Under the pieces are notes generated by a model. That model saw only the letters and a list, made by a program, of their open reading frames with translations, was not told the origin of the DNA and searched no databases. The position numbers were made by a program, and so were the translations under genes. Of a stretch of DNA of 17,532 bases, positions 7,760 to 15,043 are shown piece after piece (positions within the stretch are counted from its first letter, which is position 1; each line of letters starts with the position of its first letter). The stretch spans positions 1 through 17,532 of the forward strand of contig JAGQRA010000972.1 of the NCBI GenBank assembly GCA_020425885.1, read 5' to 3'. The stretch is from Planctomycetota bacterium (lineage in GTDB: Bacteria; Planctomycetota; UBA1135; UBA2386).

Positions 7760-7778
7760 GCGGCCCTTCACGACCCCA

Positions 7779-8561
7779 ATGCGGAACCTCCTCGCTGACA
7801 TCGACCGACTGCTGCGCGGTCACTTCACCCGCAAGCAGGACCTGCTCGCGGGCAGGATCGGCATCCCGGCCCGCACGCTGGTGCTGTCCGCGTTCCTGCT
7901 GGGCGCCATCTACGGCGTCTTCATGGGCATCTTCGCCGTGCTGCGCGAGCAGAACCCGAGCACGGCGCAGCTGCTGGCGACCATCATCAAGGTGCCGCTG
8001 CTGTTCCTGGCGACGCTGCTCGTCACCTACCCGTCCCTCTACGTGTTCTCGGCGCTCGCCAACTCGGCGCTGCGCGGCATGGACACGCTGCGCCTGCTGG
8101 TCGCCTCGATCACGGTGAACCTGGCCCTGCTCGCCAGCTTCGGCCCGATCATCGGCTTCTTCACGCTGTCGACGAGCAGCTACCCCTTCCTCGTCGTGCT
8201 GAACGTGATCTTCTTCGCGATCTCGGGCGTGACCGGCGTCGTCTTCCTCAGACGCGCGCTCGGACACCTGTTCGTGGCCGAGTCGGATGGCGCGGCCGAG
8301 ACGCGTTCGGGACCGCCAGCGAGCGCGGCCGAGGCCCCACCGCCGCTGCCATCGACGAGCCTGCAGCAACGGCAGGCCGCGGAGAACGGCAGGCGCGTCT
8401 TCCGCATCTGGATGATCACCTACGCCCTGGTCGGCGCCCAGATGGCGTGGATCCTGCGGCCGTTCATCGGCGTGCCGGAGCAGGCCTTCACGTTCTTCCG
8501 TCAGCGCGACTCCAACTTCTTCGAGGGGCTGTGGCACGCCCTGCGCTCGCTGTTCGGCTGA
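7779..8561 (+). CDS. Multi-pass membrane protein of unknown function, first of a tandem paralogous pair
   Basis: I do not recognise a named family. The 260-residue protein opens with a short amphipathic helix (LLADIDRLLRG) and has hydrophobic segments near 33-55, 66-90, 103-125, 131-152 and 208-228. A loop rich in Ala, Pro and Glu (about 168-203) separates the fourth and fifth. It ends in AQMAWILRPFIG and a short FF-containing tail. The next gene repeats this plan: opening helix, a KVPLLFLATLL segment, the AWILRPFIG box and the tail. The ATG at 7779 gives an opening helix that aligns with the paralog. The gene overlaps the next one, so the two are made together and may form a heteromer. There is no transport or catalytic motif. 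Proteins of this plan look familiar from planctomycete and myxobacterial genomes, as hypothetical proteins only. Confidence 0.7.
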   Translation: MRNLLADIDRLLRGHFTRKQDLLAGRIGIPARTLVLSAFLLGAIYGVFMGIFAVLREQNPSTAQLLATIIKVPLLFLATLLVTYPSLYVFSALANSALRGMDTLRLLVASITVNLALLASFGPIIGFFTLSTSSYPFLVVLNVIFFAISGVTGVVFLRRALGHLFVAESDGAAETRSGPPASAAEAPPPLPSTSLQQRQAAENGRRVFRIWMITYALVGAQMAWILRPFIGVPEQAFTFFRQRDSNFFEGLWHALRSLFG

Positions 8562-9208
8562 TCGCCAACGCCGACGCGCTGCTGCGCGGCGAAGGGCCAT
8601 ATGCGGCCGGGCGAGGCGTGGTGCCCTGGCCGAAGCTGCTCGCCCTCGTGGCCGTCGGCGGCTTCGCCTACGGCGCGGTGATGGGCTCGTACGGAGTCCG
8701 CGCGCTGCAGGCCTTCTACTCGGCGAGCAAGGTGCCGCTGCTGCTGCTGTTCGCGACCATCGTCTGTCTGCCGAACTTCTACGTCGTCAACGTCCTGCTC
8801 GGCCTGCGCGACGATTTCAGCGCCGCCTGCCGGGGCATCTTCGCGGCGCAGGCGACCCTCGCCGTCACGCTGGCGACGTTGGCGCCGATCACGATCGTGG
8901 TCTACCTGTCGATCGACGGCTATGACGGCGCGATCGTCTGCAACGGCGTCATGTTCCTCGTCGCGACCATCACGGCGCAGATCGCCCTCGGCCGACACTA
9001 CCGCGCGCTGATCGCGACCAACCCGCGGCACCGCCTCGGCCGCGCCGCCTGGATGGTGCTCTACGTGTTCGTGGCGATCCAGCTGGCCTGGGTCCTGCGA
9101 CCCTTCGTCGGCTCGCCGAACATGGCGACCCACTTCTTCCGCGAGGATGCCTGGAGCAACGCCTACATCGAGGTCTTCCTCGCGGTCGCCCGGGTGTTCG
9201 GCGCCTGA
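8531..9208 (+). CDS. Multi-pass membrane protein of unknown function, second of the tandem paralogous pair
   Basis: The 225-residue protein is homologous to its upstream neighbour: LIANADALLRG matches LLADIDRLLRG, SKVPLLLLFATIV matches IKVPLLFLATLLV, and AWVLRPFVG matches AWILRPFIG, all in the same order. Hydrophobic segments lie at about 37-60, 69-92, 109-130, 138-160 and 178-200. It lacks the long Ala/Pro loop of the first protein. The start is uncertain. GTG at 8531 is the nearest standard start and adds about six residues compared with the paralog, with GAGGGG placed very close before it. A CTG at 8558 overlaps the upstream TGA stop as CTGA and would start inside the conserved opening helix. 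Starts further upstream would translate the neighbour's coding sequence out of frame. The overlap implies coupled translation. Confidence 0.7.
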   Translation: MARPALAVRLIANADALLRGEGPYAAGRGVVPWPKLLALVAVGGFAYGAVMGSYGVRALQAFYSASKVPLLLLFATIVCLPNFYVVNVLLGLRDDFSAACRGIFAAQATLAVTLATLAPITIVVYLSIDGYDGAIVCNGVMFLVATITAQIALGRHYRALIATNPRHRLGRAAWMVLYVFVAIQLAWVLRPFVGSPNMATHFFREDAWSNAYIEVFLAVARVFGA

Positions 9209-9211
9209 ATC

Positions 9212-9265
9212 GCCCGACGGCAGGGTTCCAGGATTCGCCGACGCCACGGGAAGAGCTCGTCGGGC
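9212..9265 (+). other. Inverted repeat after the membrane-protein pair
   Basis: GCCCGACG at 9212-9219 and CGTCGGGC at 9258-9265 are perfect inverted copies 38 bases apart, starting three bases after the stop of the second membrane-protein gene. The enclosed loop contains a weaker TTCC/GGAA pairing. It may close a transcript end structure. The 130-bp gap holds no other gene that I can support. Confidence 0.3.
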
Positions 9266-9338
9266 AGCCCGTCCAACCGGCCGAAGCTCATCGACCCGCA
9301 CCTCCGATCGCTCGGGCCATCCGAATCAGGGGGATCCC

Positions 9339-9569
9339 ATGAACCGCCATGTCCCAGGAACCGTCCGACCACAAAGGCAGGTGCTCGAGTGCGTCGCGTC
9401 GCACTGGCGCAAGACGGCGGCGGAGTTCGAGGCCACGGTGCAACAGCGACCACGATCCCGCCGCACCCTGCGATCCGACCCGGTCGTCCGGCGGCCGCGG
9501 GTGCGCGTGCTCCATCTGGTGTGGCTCGCGCTCTTGTGCGTGTGTTCCTGGATGCAGCTGCTGCACTGA
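9339..9569 (+). CDS. Small basic protein with a C-terminal membrane anchor
   Basis: This is a 76-residue reading frame with ATG at 9339 preceded by AGGGGG (9328-9333), one of the better ribosome-binding sites in the window; this decides the start and argues that the gene is real. The N-terminal 55 residues are hydrophilic and rich in Arg and Gln, with a helix-like EFEATVQQRPRSRR stretch. Residues about 57-75 (VLHLVWLALLCVCSWMQLL) are hydrophobic and follow RRPRVR, so the predicted topology is N-inside with a tail anchor. It ends 83 bp before the ECF sigma gene on the same strand. A membrane-bound partner of that sigma factor is possible by position, but the HxxxCxxC zinc motif of classical anti-sigma factors is absent. 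I do not recognise a family. Confidence 0.5.
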   Translation: MNRHVPGTVRPQRQVLECVASHWRKTAAEFEATVQQRPRSRRTLRSDPVVRRPRVRVLHLVWLALLCVCSWMQLLH

Positions 9570-9613
9570 CGAGCGCGCGGCCGCCCATGCGCTGCGCCCG
9601 ATGCGCGCGACGG

Positions 9614-9643
9614 TTGACGGCGGCTCGGCAAGCGAGCTACCCT
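9614..9643 (+). promoter_or_regulatory. Possible promoter of the ECF sigma gene with almost no leader
   Basis: TTGACG at 9614-9619 and TACCCT at 9638-9643 are separated by 18 bases, an acceptable housekeeping-type -35/-10 pair. The ATG of the sigma gene at 9653 is only nine bases past the -10 box and has no ribosome-binding site, so the transcript would be leaderless or nearly so. The call rests on match and spacing alone. Confidence 0.35.
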
Positions 9644-9652
9644 GCTCTTGAC

Positions 9653-10246
9653 ATGAGCGAGCAGGAAGCGGAAGACGGCAGGCGCGAAGCAGCGCCCGAC
9701 TTCGAGCGACTGCTGGATCAGAACTTGCCCGCGCTGCGCGCCTTCGTCCGGCTTCGCACCAGCTCCAAACTGCGCCAGCTCGAATCGCACGTCGACCTCG
9801 TGCAGTCGGTCTGCCGCGAGGCACTGCAGGCCCGCCACGGGCTCGAGTACCGTGGCGACACCGAGTTCCGCAACTGGCTGTTCACCTTCGCCAAGCGCAA
9901 GCTGGTCGAACGGGATCGCTACTGGAACTCGGGCAAGCGCGACATCAAGCGCAAGGTCGACGAGCGCCCGGCCGCCGACGGCGACCGCGATTGGAACCTC
10001 GTCGATCAGTACGCGACGTTCACGACGCCGAGCATGCACGCCCGCAGCAAGGAAGAACTCGAACGCGTCGAGGCCGCGTTCGACCGCCTCACCGAGGAGC
10101 AGCGTGAGGTGCTCACCCTGGTCCGGGTCGGCGGCCTGAGCCACGCCGACGCCGCCGCGGTCATGGGCTGCACCGAGGAGAACTCGCGCCAGCTGCTGCG
10201 TCGCGCCCTGGTCCGGTTGTCGATCATCCTCGAGGAAGACGGGTAG
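9653..10246 (+). CDS. ECF-type RNA polymerase sigma factor
   Basis: The 197-residue protein has only sigma region 2 and region 4, as ECF factors do. Region 2 covers about 18-95 (LPALRAFVRLR, SHVDLVQSVCREAL, FRNWLFTFAKRKLVERDRY). A linker with TPSMHARS follows, and region 4 covers about 135-190 (FDRLTEEQREVLTLVRVGGLSHADAAAVMG, then NSRQLLRRALVRLS as the recognition helix). The VDLVQSVCRE signature and the length fit the planctomycete-type ECF group. The ATG at 9653 starts just ahead of region 2; longer in-frame versions would run back through the small upstream gene. It is a distant paralog of the sigma factor at 16829-17437. The methyltransferase gene begins 115 bp downstream on the same strand, so the sigma factor may control or share the transcript of the lipid-signal genes. 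Confidence 0.88.
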   Translation: MSEQEAEDGRREAAPDFERLLDQNLPALRAFVRLRTSSKLRQLESHVDLVQSVCREALQARHGLEYRGDTEFRNWLFTFAKRKLVERDRYWNSGKRDIKRKVDERPAADGDRDWNLVDQYATFTTPSMHARSKEELERVEAAFDRLTEEQREVLTLVRVGGLSHADAAAVMGCTEENSRQLLRRALVRLSIILEEDG

Positions 10247-10361
10247 GGCCGCGGAGCGGGGGGCGCCGGGGGAGAACGGGCGACGGCAGAATTCGGAGTT
10301 CGGTGTCACGCCACGCCGCTGCCTGCCCATCCGCGAAGGGTTGCCAACGAGAGCACCCATC

Positions 10362-11483
10362 ATGCGTCACGACCTCGCCAGCCTGGCCTTCCCGGCCCTC
10401 CCGACCCTCCCGACCCTGTCGATCGCCGGCCGCGCGGCGCCGCGACGAAGCCTGCGAACGCGGGCCGCCCACGACCTCGAGGACGCCGGCCCTTGGGACG
10501 CATTCGCCGGACCGGTCGCGGCCTTCCGGCAGCTGATGGCGGACGCCGATCGCCAGGCGGCACGCAACGGCGGCCGCGTTTCGGACGACCACGCAGAACG
10601 GATCCGCTCGGCCTGCAATGCCCTGGCCCGCACTCTCAACGACAGGGTCGGCGATCGCGCCCGTCTGAGCGACGAACAACGCCGCGACTTCGAGGCCCGC
10701 ATCCGCGCCGAACTGATGCCCTGCATCGCCCGGTCCGCGCTCGGCCGGCGCATCTGCACCAAGCCGCGCGGCTACGCCGGTGACTTCCTGACGATCGCGA
10801 TCATGTACGAGGACGAGGCCGGCGGCGTCGGCCACAGCGGTGAGATCCTCGACCGCGCCATCCGCGATCAGCCGGCCTGCTCCGCGGTCAAGAACCGTCG
10901 TGGCATCCTCGCCGACGAGATCGCCAGGTCGCGCGCCGAGTCGAACGCGCCCGTCACCCGCGTCACCAGCCTGGCATGCGGCCCGGCGGCGGAGCTGTTC
11001 GACGTCTTCGTCGCGCTGGAGGACCCGGAATCACTGCAGGCCACCTGCATCGACATCGACGATCAGGCCATCGACTTCGTCGCCAATCGCTGCGACGAGC
11101 GCGGACTTCGCGATCGCTTCGCGCTCCACAACCGCAACCTGGTCCACCTCACGGCCGGCCGGCAGCAGCTCGACCTCGAACCGCAGGACCTGATCTACAG
11201 CATCGGTCTGATCGACTACTTCGGCGACCGCTTCGTCGTGCGCCTGCTCGACTACGTGCACGGCCTGCTGGCGCCGGGTGGCCGCGCCCTGTTCGGCAAC
11301 TTCCACGTCGACAACCCGAGCAAGGCGCTGATGGACCATGTCCTGGACTGGAAGCTGGTCCACCGCACCGAAGCCGACATGCACCGGCTGTTCGAGGCCT
11401 CGGCGTTCGGCCGACGATGCACCTCCATCCGCTTCGAGGACGCGGGCGTTAACATGTTCGCCGAGTGCATCAAGACGGCCTGA
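10362..11483 (+). CDS. SAM-dependent methyltransferase of the 3-hydroxypalmitate methyl ester biosynthesis (PhcB-like) type
   Basis: The 373-residue protein has an N-terminal helical domain (about 45-185) ending in the conserved RICTKPRGYAGDF box (130-142), then a class I methyltransferase fold. The SAM motif is VTSLACGPAAELFDVF (about 201-216), the acidic strand is TCIDID near 228-233, and QDLIYSIGLIDYF (about 275-287) and GNFHVDNPSKALMDHVLDWK (312-331) follow. This combination is what I know from proteins annotated as extracellular factor 3-hydroxypalmitic acid methyl ester biosynthesis, related to Ralstonia PhcB, which methylates a fatty acid to make a quorum signal. Many relatives carry a cNMP-binding domain in front; this one has only a short Pro/Leu-rich leader. 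The ATG at 10362 has GAGAG upstream; a TTG at 10341 would add seven residues. A KAS III gene follows after 59 bp. The methyl acceptor is inferred. Confidence 0.8.
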   Translation: MRHDLASLAFPALPTLPTLSIAGRAAPRRSLRTRAAHDLEDAGPWDAFAGPVAAFRQLMADADRQAARNGGRVSDDHAERIRSACNALARTLNDRVGDRARLSDEQRRDFEARIRAELMPCIARSALGRRICTKPRGYAGDFLTIAIMYEDEAGGVGHSGEILDRAIRDQPACSAVKNRRGILADEIARSRAESNAPVTRVTSLACGPAAELFDVFVALEDPESLQATCIDIDDQAIDFVANRCDERGLRDRFALHNRNLVHLTAGRQQLDLEPQDLIYSIGLIDYFGDRFVVRLLDYVHGLLAPGGRALFGNFHVDNPSKALMDHVLDWKLVHRTEADMHRLFEASAFGRRCTSIRFEDAGVNMFAECIKTA

Positions 11484-11542
11484 GCGACACCGCGCAGGCC
11501 CGCTGCCAGCCAATACGAGCCAACCGGCAAGGAGAGAGAACC

Positions 11543-12568
11543 GTGATCATCGAACCCATATGCACGATCCCCGTTCGCGGCCGCACCGACCGGCTCACTG
11601 CCGGCATCCTCGGCGTCGGCAGCTACCTGCCGCGCGACATCCTCTCCAACCACGACCTCGAGCAGACGATCGACACCACGGACGAGTGGATCTTCGCCCG
11701 CACCGGCATGCGCAACCGCCGCATCGCCGCAGCCGACGAGGCGACCTCGGACCTGGCGGCGGCGGCGGCCCGCGCCGCGCTCCTCGACGCCGGACTCGAG
11801 CCCGGGGAGATCGATCTCATCCTCGTCGCGACCGTCACGTCGGATCATGTCTGTCCTTCCACGGCCGCCATCGTGCAGCACCGCATCGGCGCCATCCACG
11901 CCGCCGGATTCGACATCGCCGCGGGTTGCACGGGCTTCGTCAACGCGCTCTCGACCGCCCGCCAGTTCATCGTCAGCGGCGCCTACCGCCACGTGCTCGT
12001 CGTCGGCGCCGAGAAGCTGTCGTCGATCCTCGACTACCGCGATCGCGAGACCTGCGTGCTGTTCGGTGACGGCGCCGGCGCCGCGGTGCTGGGCCCCGAA
12101 GCGGGCGGCGCCATCCTCGACTGCCAGCTGGGCATGGACGGCTCGAACGCCGAGACGATCTCGGTGCCGGCCGGTGGCTCGCGCCAGCCGGCGAGCGCGG
12201 CGACCGTCGCGGAACGGCGCCACTTCGTCAGGCTGGAGGGGCGCAAGGTGTTCCGCTTCGCGGTAGCGAAGTTCTGCTCCGAGATCGAAGGGCTCGCCAG
12301 GCGCAACCGGATCGAGGTCAGGGACATCGACTGGATCGTTCCCCACCAGGCCAACCAGCGCATCATCGAGGCGGCGGCGGAGCGCCTCGGCTACCCGATG
12401 GCGAAGATCGTCAGCAACGTCGAGCACTACGGCAACACCTCGTCGGCGTCGATCCCGATCGCCATGGCAGAGGCGAAGCGGGACGGTCGCATCCGCCCTG
12501 GCCAGCTCGTCGCCACCGTCGCCTTCGGCTCCGGGCTGACCTGGGGCTCGGCGCTGCTGCGGTGGTAG
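11543..12568 (+). CDS. 3-oxoacyl-ACP synthase III-like condensing enzyme (KAS III)
   Basis: The 341-residue protein has the length of FabH. The catalytic triad is complete: Cys 129 in IAAGCTGF, His 268 in VPHQANQR and Asn 298 in HYGNTSS. Other family features are TDEWIFARTGMRNRRIA near 46-62, LFGDGAGAAVL near 173-183 and the GSGLTWGSALL terminus. FabH condenses acyl-CoA with malonyl-ACP to start fatty acid synthesis; relatives make signals, olefins or polyketides. No fabD, fabG, acpP or plsX lies beside it, and it follows a PhcB-like methyltransferase by 59 bp, so a dedicated role in a lipid signal is plausible, although a housekeeping FabH cannot be excluded. The GTG at 11543 is chosen because AAGGAGA at 11529-11535 precedes it at good distance. 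An ATG-like extension from 11465 would overlap the methyltransferase end and has no family match. Confidence 0.9.
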   Translation: MIIEPICTIPVRGRTDRLTAGILGVGSYLPRDILSNHDLEQTIDTTDEWIFARTGMRNRRIAAADEATSDLAAAAARAALLDAGLEPGEIDLILVATVTSDHVCPSTAAIVQHRIGAIHAAGFDIAAGCTGFVNALSTARQFIVSGAYRHVLVVGAEKLSSILDYRDRETCVLFGDGAGAAVLGPEAGGAILDCQLGMDGSNAETISVPAGGSRQPASAATVAERRHFVRLEGRKVFRFAVAKFCSEIEGLARRNRIEVRDIDWIVPHQANQRIIEAAAERLGYPMAKIVSNVEHYGNTSSASIPIAMAEAKRDGRIRPGQLVATVAFGSGLTWGSALLRW

Positions 12569-12582
12569 GCGCGCAAGAGTCA

Positions 12583-12597
12583 CGACCGCGACGGTCG
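12583..12597. terminator. Short hairpin between convergent genes
   Basis: CGACCG at 12583-12588 pairs with CGGTCG at 12592-12597 around a three-base loop. With a two-base bulge, AGT (12578-12580) and ACT (12598-12600) extend the stem. It fills the 30-bp gap between the ends of the KAS III gene and the secreted-protein gene, so it can serve both strands. There is no clear T tract. Confidence 0.45.
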
Positions 12598-12598
12598 A

Positions 12599-14893
12599 CT
12601 ACTTGACGATCGGAATCGACAGCCGGTTGGTCGACGTCAACTGACCGTTCTCGAGCACCCAGTCCTGGAAGTGGAAGGTCAGCGGCGGTAACCACTCGGG
12701 CAACGACATGCTCCAGCGTGCCGAGTTGCCGACCACGGGCGGAAACATGCCGAGCAGCGACGCCCCGCTGTCCACGTACAGGCTGCATCCGGACCCGACG
12801 CCAGGGATCGCGACCGGCTGATTGTCAGGTGCCAGCGAGAGGGCCAGGAAGTGTGCCGCGGTTGCGGCGCCGCCGAGCGCGAGGATCGAACCCGACGACG
12901 AGCCGATCTGCTGACTGAAGCGGAAGGCGATCAGCGAAGACGGGCCGCAGCCGGTGCCGAAGGTCGTGATCGGTGCCGGAGTCACATAGGCGAAATCCTG
13001 GCCGTAGAGCGTCTGCCCGACCGGGTCGCCGACGAAGTATCCTGTCTTGAACACCGCGTTGGCCGGGTCGAACGCGAGCGCCGGGCCGGCGACCTCGCTG
13101 CCGGCGACCTGGAACATCAGGTGCGGCCCTTCGGTGAGGTTGCCGTTGATGCCGGCGCGGGCGCACCAGGCGCTCTCGGTGTTGCGGTCGTGGAAGCCGA
13201 GTCCGAACAGCGAGCGGTTGTGCGTGTCGATCGCCATTCCGGTCGGATCGAGGTCCTGGGTGCCGACCTGGTGGATCAGCACCGGCGGCCGGTCGCCCGC
13301 CGGGTCGGGCGCACTGGCACCGTCGGCCCAGTCGAACCGCTCGACGTAGATGCGATGACCGGTGGGGTCGCCGAAGGCCGACGGCGCCTGCGCGAAGCTG
13401 CTCGAGGCGAACGTGATCGCGTAGCGCCCGTACTGGCCGTCGACGATCGGCGCCACCGCGTGCTCGGTCGTGCCCAGCGTGAAGTCCGGGTACCAGGTCG
13501 CGACGCTGACGTACGGCGCGGTCGGCGAGATCTGCTTGCCGAAGATGCTCCAGCGCTGGTTCGTGGCGGTCTGCCAGACGCACATCCACGGCGACGAGAA
13601 GCCGAAGTTCGCCTTGTTGACCGACGGCCGTTCGTGGTCGTTCGGCCCCGAGGCGATCGCGAACTCGGAGCCCTGCAGAGAACCTGTCGAGAGGTCGAAG
13701 AGCTGACCGTAGACGTCGCTCGACGACGTGTTGCCGAAACCGCCGGTCGTGCCGGAGTTGTCCTCGCGCTGAAATACGATCAGGGCGCTGTGGTCGAGGC
13801 CGTTGACGTCGACGCCACCGACGTCGGGGCGCCAATCGTTGACGCCTGGTGGGCGGCTGATGGTTCTCGTGATGCCCGCAGAGCCGTTGAAGGACATGAC
13901 CCGCACCGAGCTCGTGTTCGTGGCGGAATCGAGATCCCGAAACGCCATGGCATAGCGGCCCTGGCCGCCGACGTAGGCGACCGCCGCGCCGTCCTCGTTC
14001 CTGAAGGTGAAGAAGTTGAAGGCCGCGATCATGTTGTAGCCCAGATCGAGCAGGACGACCTGCATGTCGTGATCGCCGGCCGACGCTGCGCGCACGATGG
14101 CCGCCGCCTGCTCGACGCCCTGGGTCGTGTTGCCGCATGCGAGGTCACAGCTCGTCACGGCGAGGCCGGCCTGCAGCCCGGCAGCGGGGTGGCGCGTGAG
14201 CAGCGGATCGATCGTCACCGGGAACGCCGCGGTCGCCATCCAATCGGCGGGGACGGTCAGCGTGATGAGGCCGTCGGCAAAGGCGGTCGCGACCGGCGTG
14301 CGGCGGCCGGTGGCGTCGAACGCGATCGCCGCGCCGTACTCGAAGATGGGACGGCCGCCGTCGTCGTGGAACACGAGCGCCCGATGTGCCGCGGGTACGG
14401 TCGCCGCATCGAGCCCGGTCGTGATCGCGCCGGTGACGACGAGTTCGCCGGCGCCGGTCGGAGCGTGGATCACGAACGACTGCTCGAGACCTTCGGCGCG
14501 CACGTCGTAGGTCTCGGTGACCGCTCCGAGGCGGTACTCGTAGCGGTAGTCGTCGTTCCGGTGCTCGGCCGCCCGATCGCCGGCGAGCAGTTCCTCGGTC
14601 CCGGCGCGGACCGAGACCGTGCGCCAAGACCACGGCTGGTTGTGGGGGTAATCCGCCCCGAGGTACGGAACGAACGTCATGCCGTCGTGGAACGAGACCT
14701 TGTAGCCGCTGCCGGCGGCCCAGCGCTCGCGCGAACAGCCGGCCGTATCGACGCCGTCCGGTCGGATGGGAGCCCGCAGGTCGGCGAGTCCGGCGAGTGG
14801 GCCGACCCGGAGCCGAAAGTCGCCCGGATCCTGGGCGGCGAGGGCGCCAGCCACGACGAGGGACGGAAGAAGGACGACGGCGAGTCTGATCAT
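12599..14893 (-). CDS. Large secreted protein with a repeat-rich central region and the shared FGTGC C-terminal module
   Basis: The 764-residue protein starts at the ATG at 14893, giving a signal peptide (MIRLAVVLLPSLVVAGALAAQ). The frame is open for 80 more codons upstream, but that part is a kinase relic, annotated separately. Residues about 22-231 form a beta-rich domain that ends in PADWMATAAFPVTIDPLL, a motif seen near the N-terminus of many large secreted and RHS-like proteins. Residues about 240-640 contain loosely repeated propeller-like strands with aromatic and Gly-Asp turns (AALIVFQRE, SPWMCVWQTA, YAITFAS, YGQ). From FGTGC (about 645) to the end is a 120-residue module with a second Cys in VGSGCSLYV and a WSMSLPEWLPPL strand, matching the end of the sugar dehydrogenase at the left of the window. 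No catalytic motif is visible; a cell-surface or extracellular structural or binding role is inferred. Confidence 0.78.
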   Translation of the reverse strand: MIRLAVVLLPSLVVAGALAAQDPGDFRLRVGPLAGLADLRAPIRPDGVDTAGCSRERWAAGSGYKVSFHDGMTFVPYLGADYPHNQPWSWRTVSVRAGTEELLAGDRAAEHRNDDYRYEYRLGAVTETYDVRAEGLEQSFVIHAPTGAGELVVTGAITTGLDAATVPAAHRALVFHDDGGRPIFEYGAAIAFDATGRRTPVATAFADGLITLTVPADWMATAAFPVTIDPLLTRHPAAGLQAGLAVTSCDLACGNTTQGVEQAAAIVRAASAGDHDMQVVLLDLGYNMIAAFNFFTFRNEDGAAVAYVGGQGRYAMAFRDLDSATNTSSVRVMSFNGSAGITRTISRPPGVNDWRPDVGGVDVNGLDHSALIVFQREDNSGTTGGFGNTSSSDVYGQLFDLSTGSLQGSEFAIASGPNDHERPSVNKANFGFSSPWMCVWQTATNQRWSIFGKQISPTAPYVSVATWYPDFTLGTTEHAVAPIVDGQYGRYAITFASSSFAQAPSAFGDPTGHRIYVERFDWADGASAPDPAGDRPPVLIHQVGTQDLDPTGMAIDTHNRSLFGLGFHDRNTESAWCARAGINGNLTEGPHLMFQVAGSEVAGPALAFDPANAVFKTGYFVGDPVGQTLYGQDFAYVTPAPITTFGTGCGPSSLIAFRFSQQIGSSSGSILALGGAATAAHFLALSLAPDNQPVAIPGVGSGCSLYVDSGASLLGMFPPVVGNSARWSMSLPEWLPPLTFHFQDWVLENGQLTSTNRLSIPIVK

Positions 14894-15043
14894 GACGCGT
14901 CCCGGTGTCGGGAGTCGCTCGGTCCTGACCGTGGAACCGAAGAATGCCGCAGGCCCGGCGAACACCGCGACAGCGCCGGCGCGTTCGGGGTCGGCAACGA
15001 AGCCGGTGGGCTCCAGAGCCCGTCGCTCGCCCCATTGTCGACG

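Noticed and set aside
7728..7778. A TAGGAT -10-like box ahead of the membrane-protein pair
   Set aside because: No -35 partner at suitable distance is visible, and the box overlaps the hairpin.
6318..8600. A 760-codon open frame on the minus strand opposite the phosphoesterase and membrane genes
   Set aside because: It spans two well-supported plus-strand genes and their gap, and its product is Arg/Glu/Gln-rich without domains.
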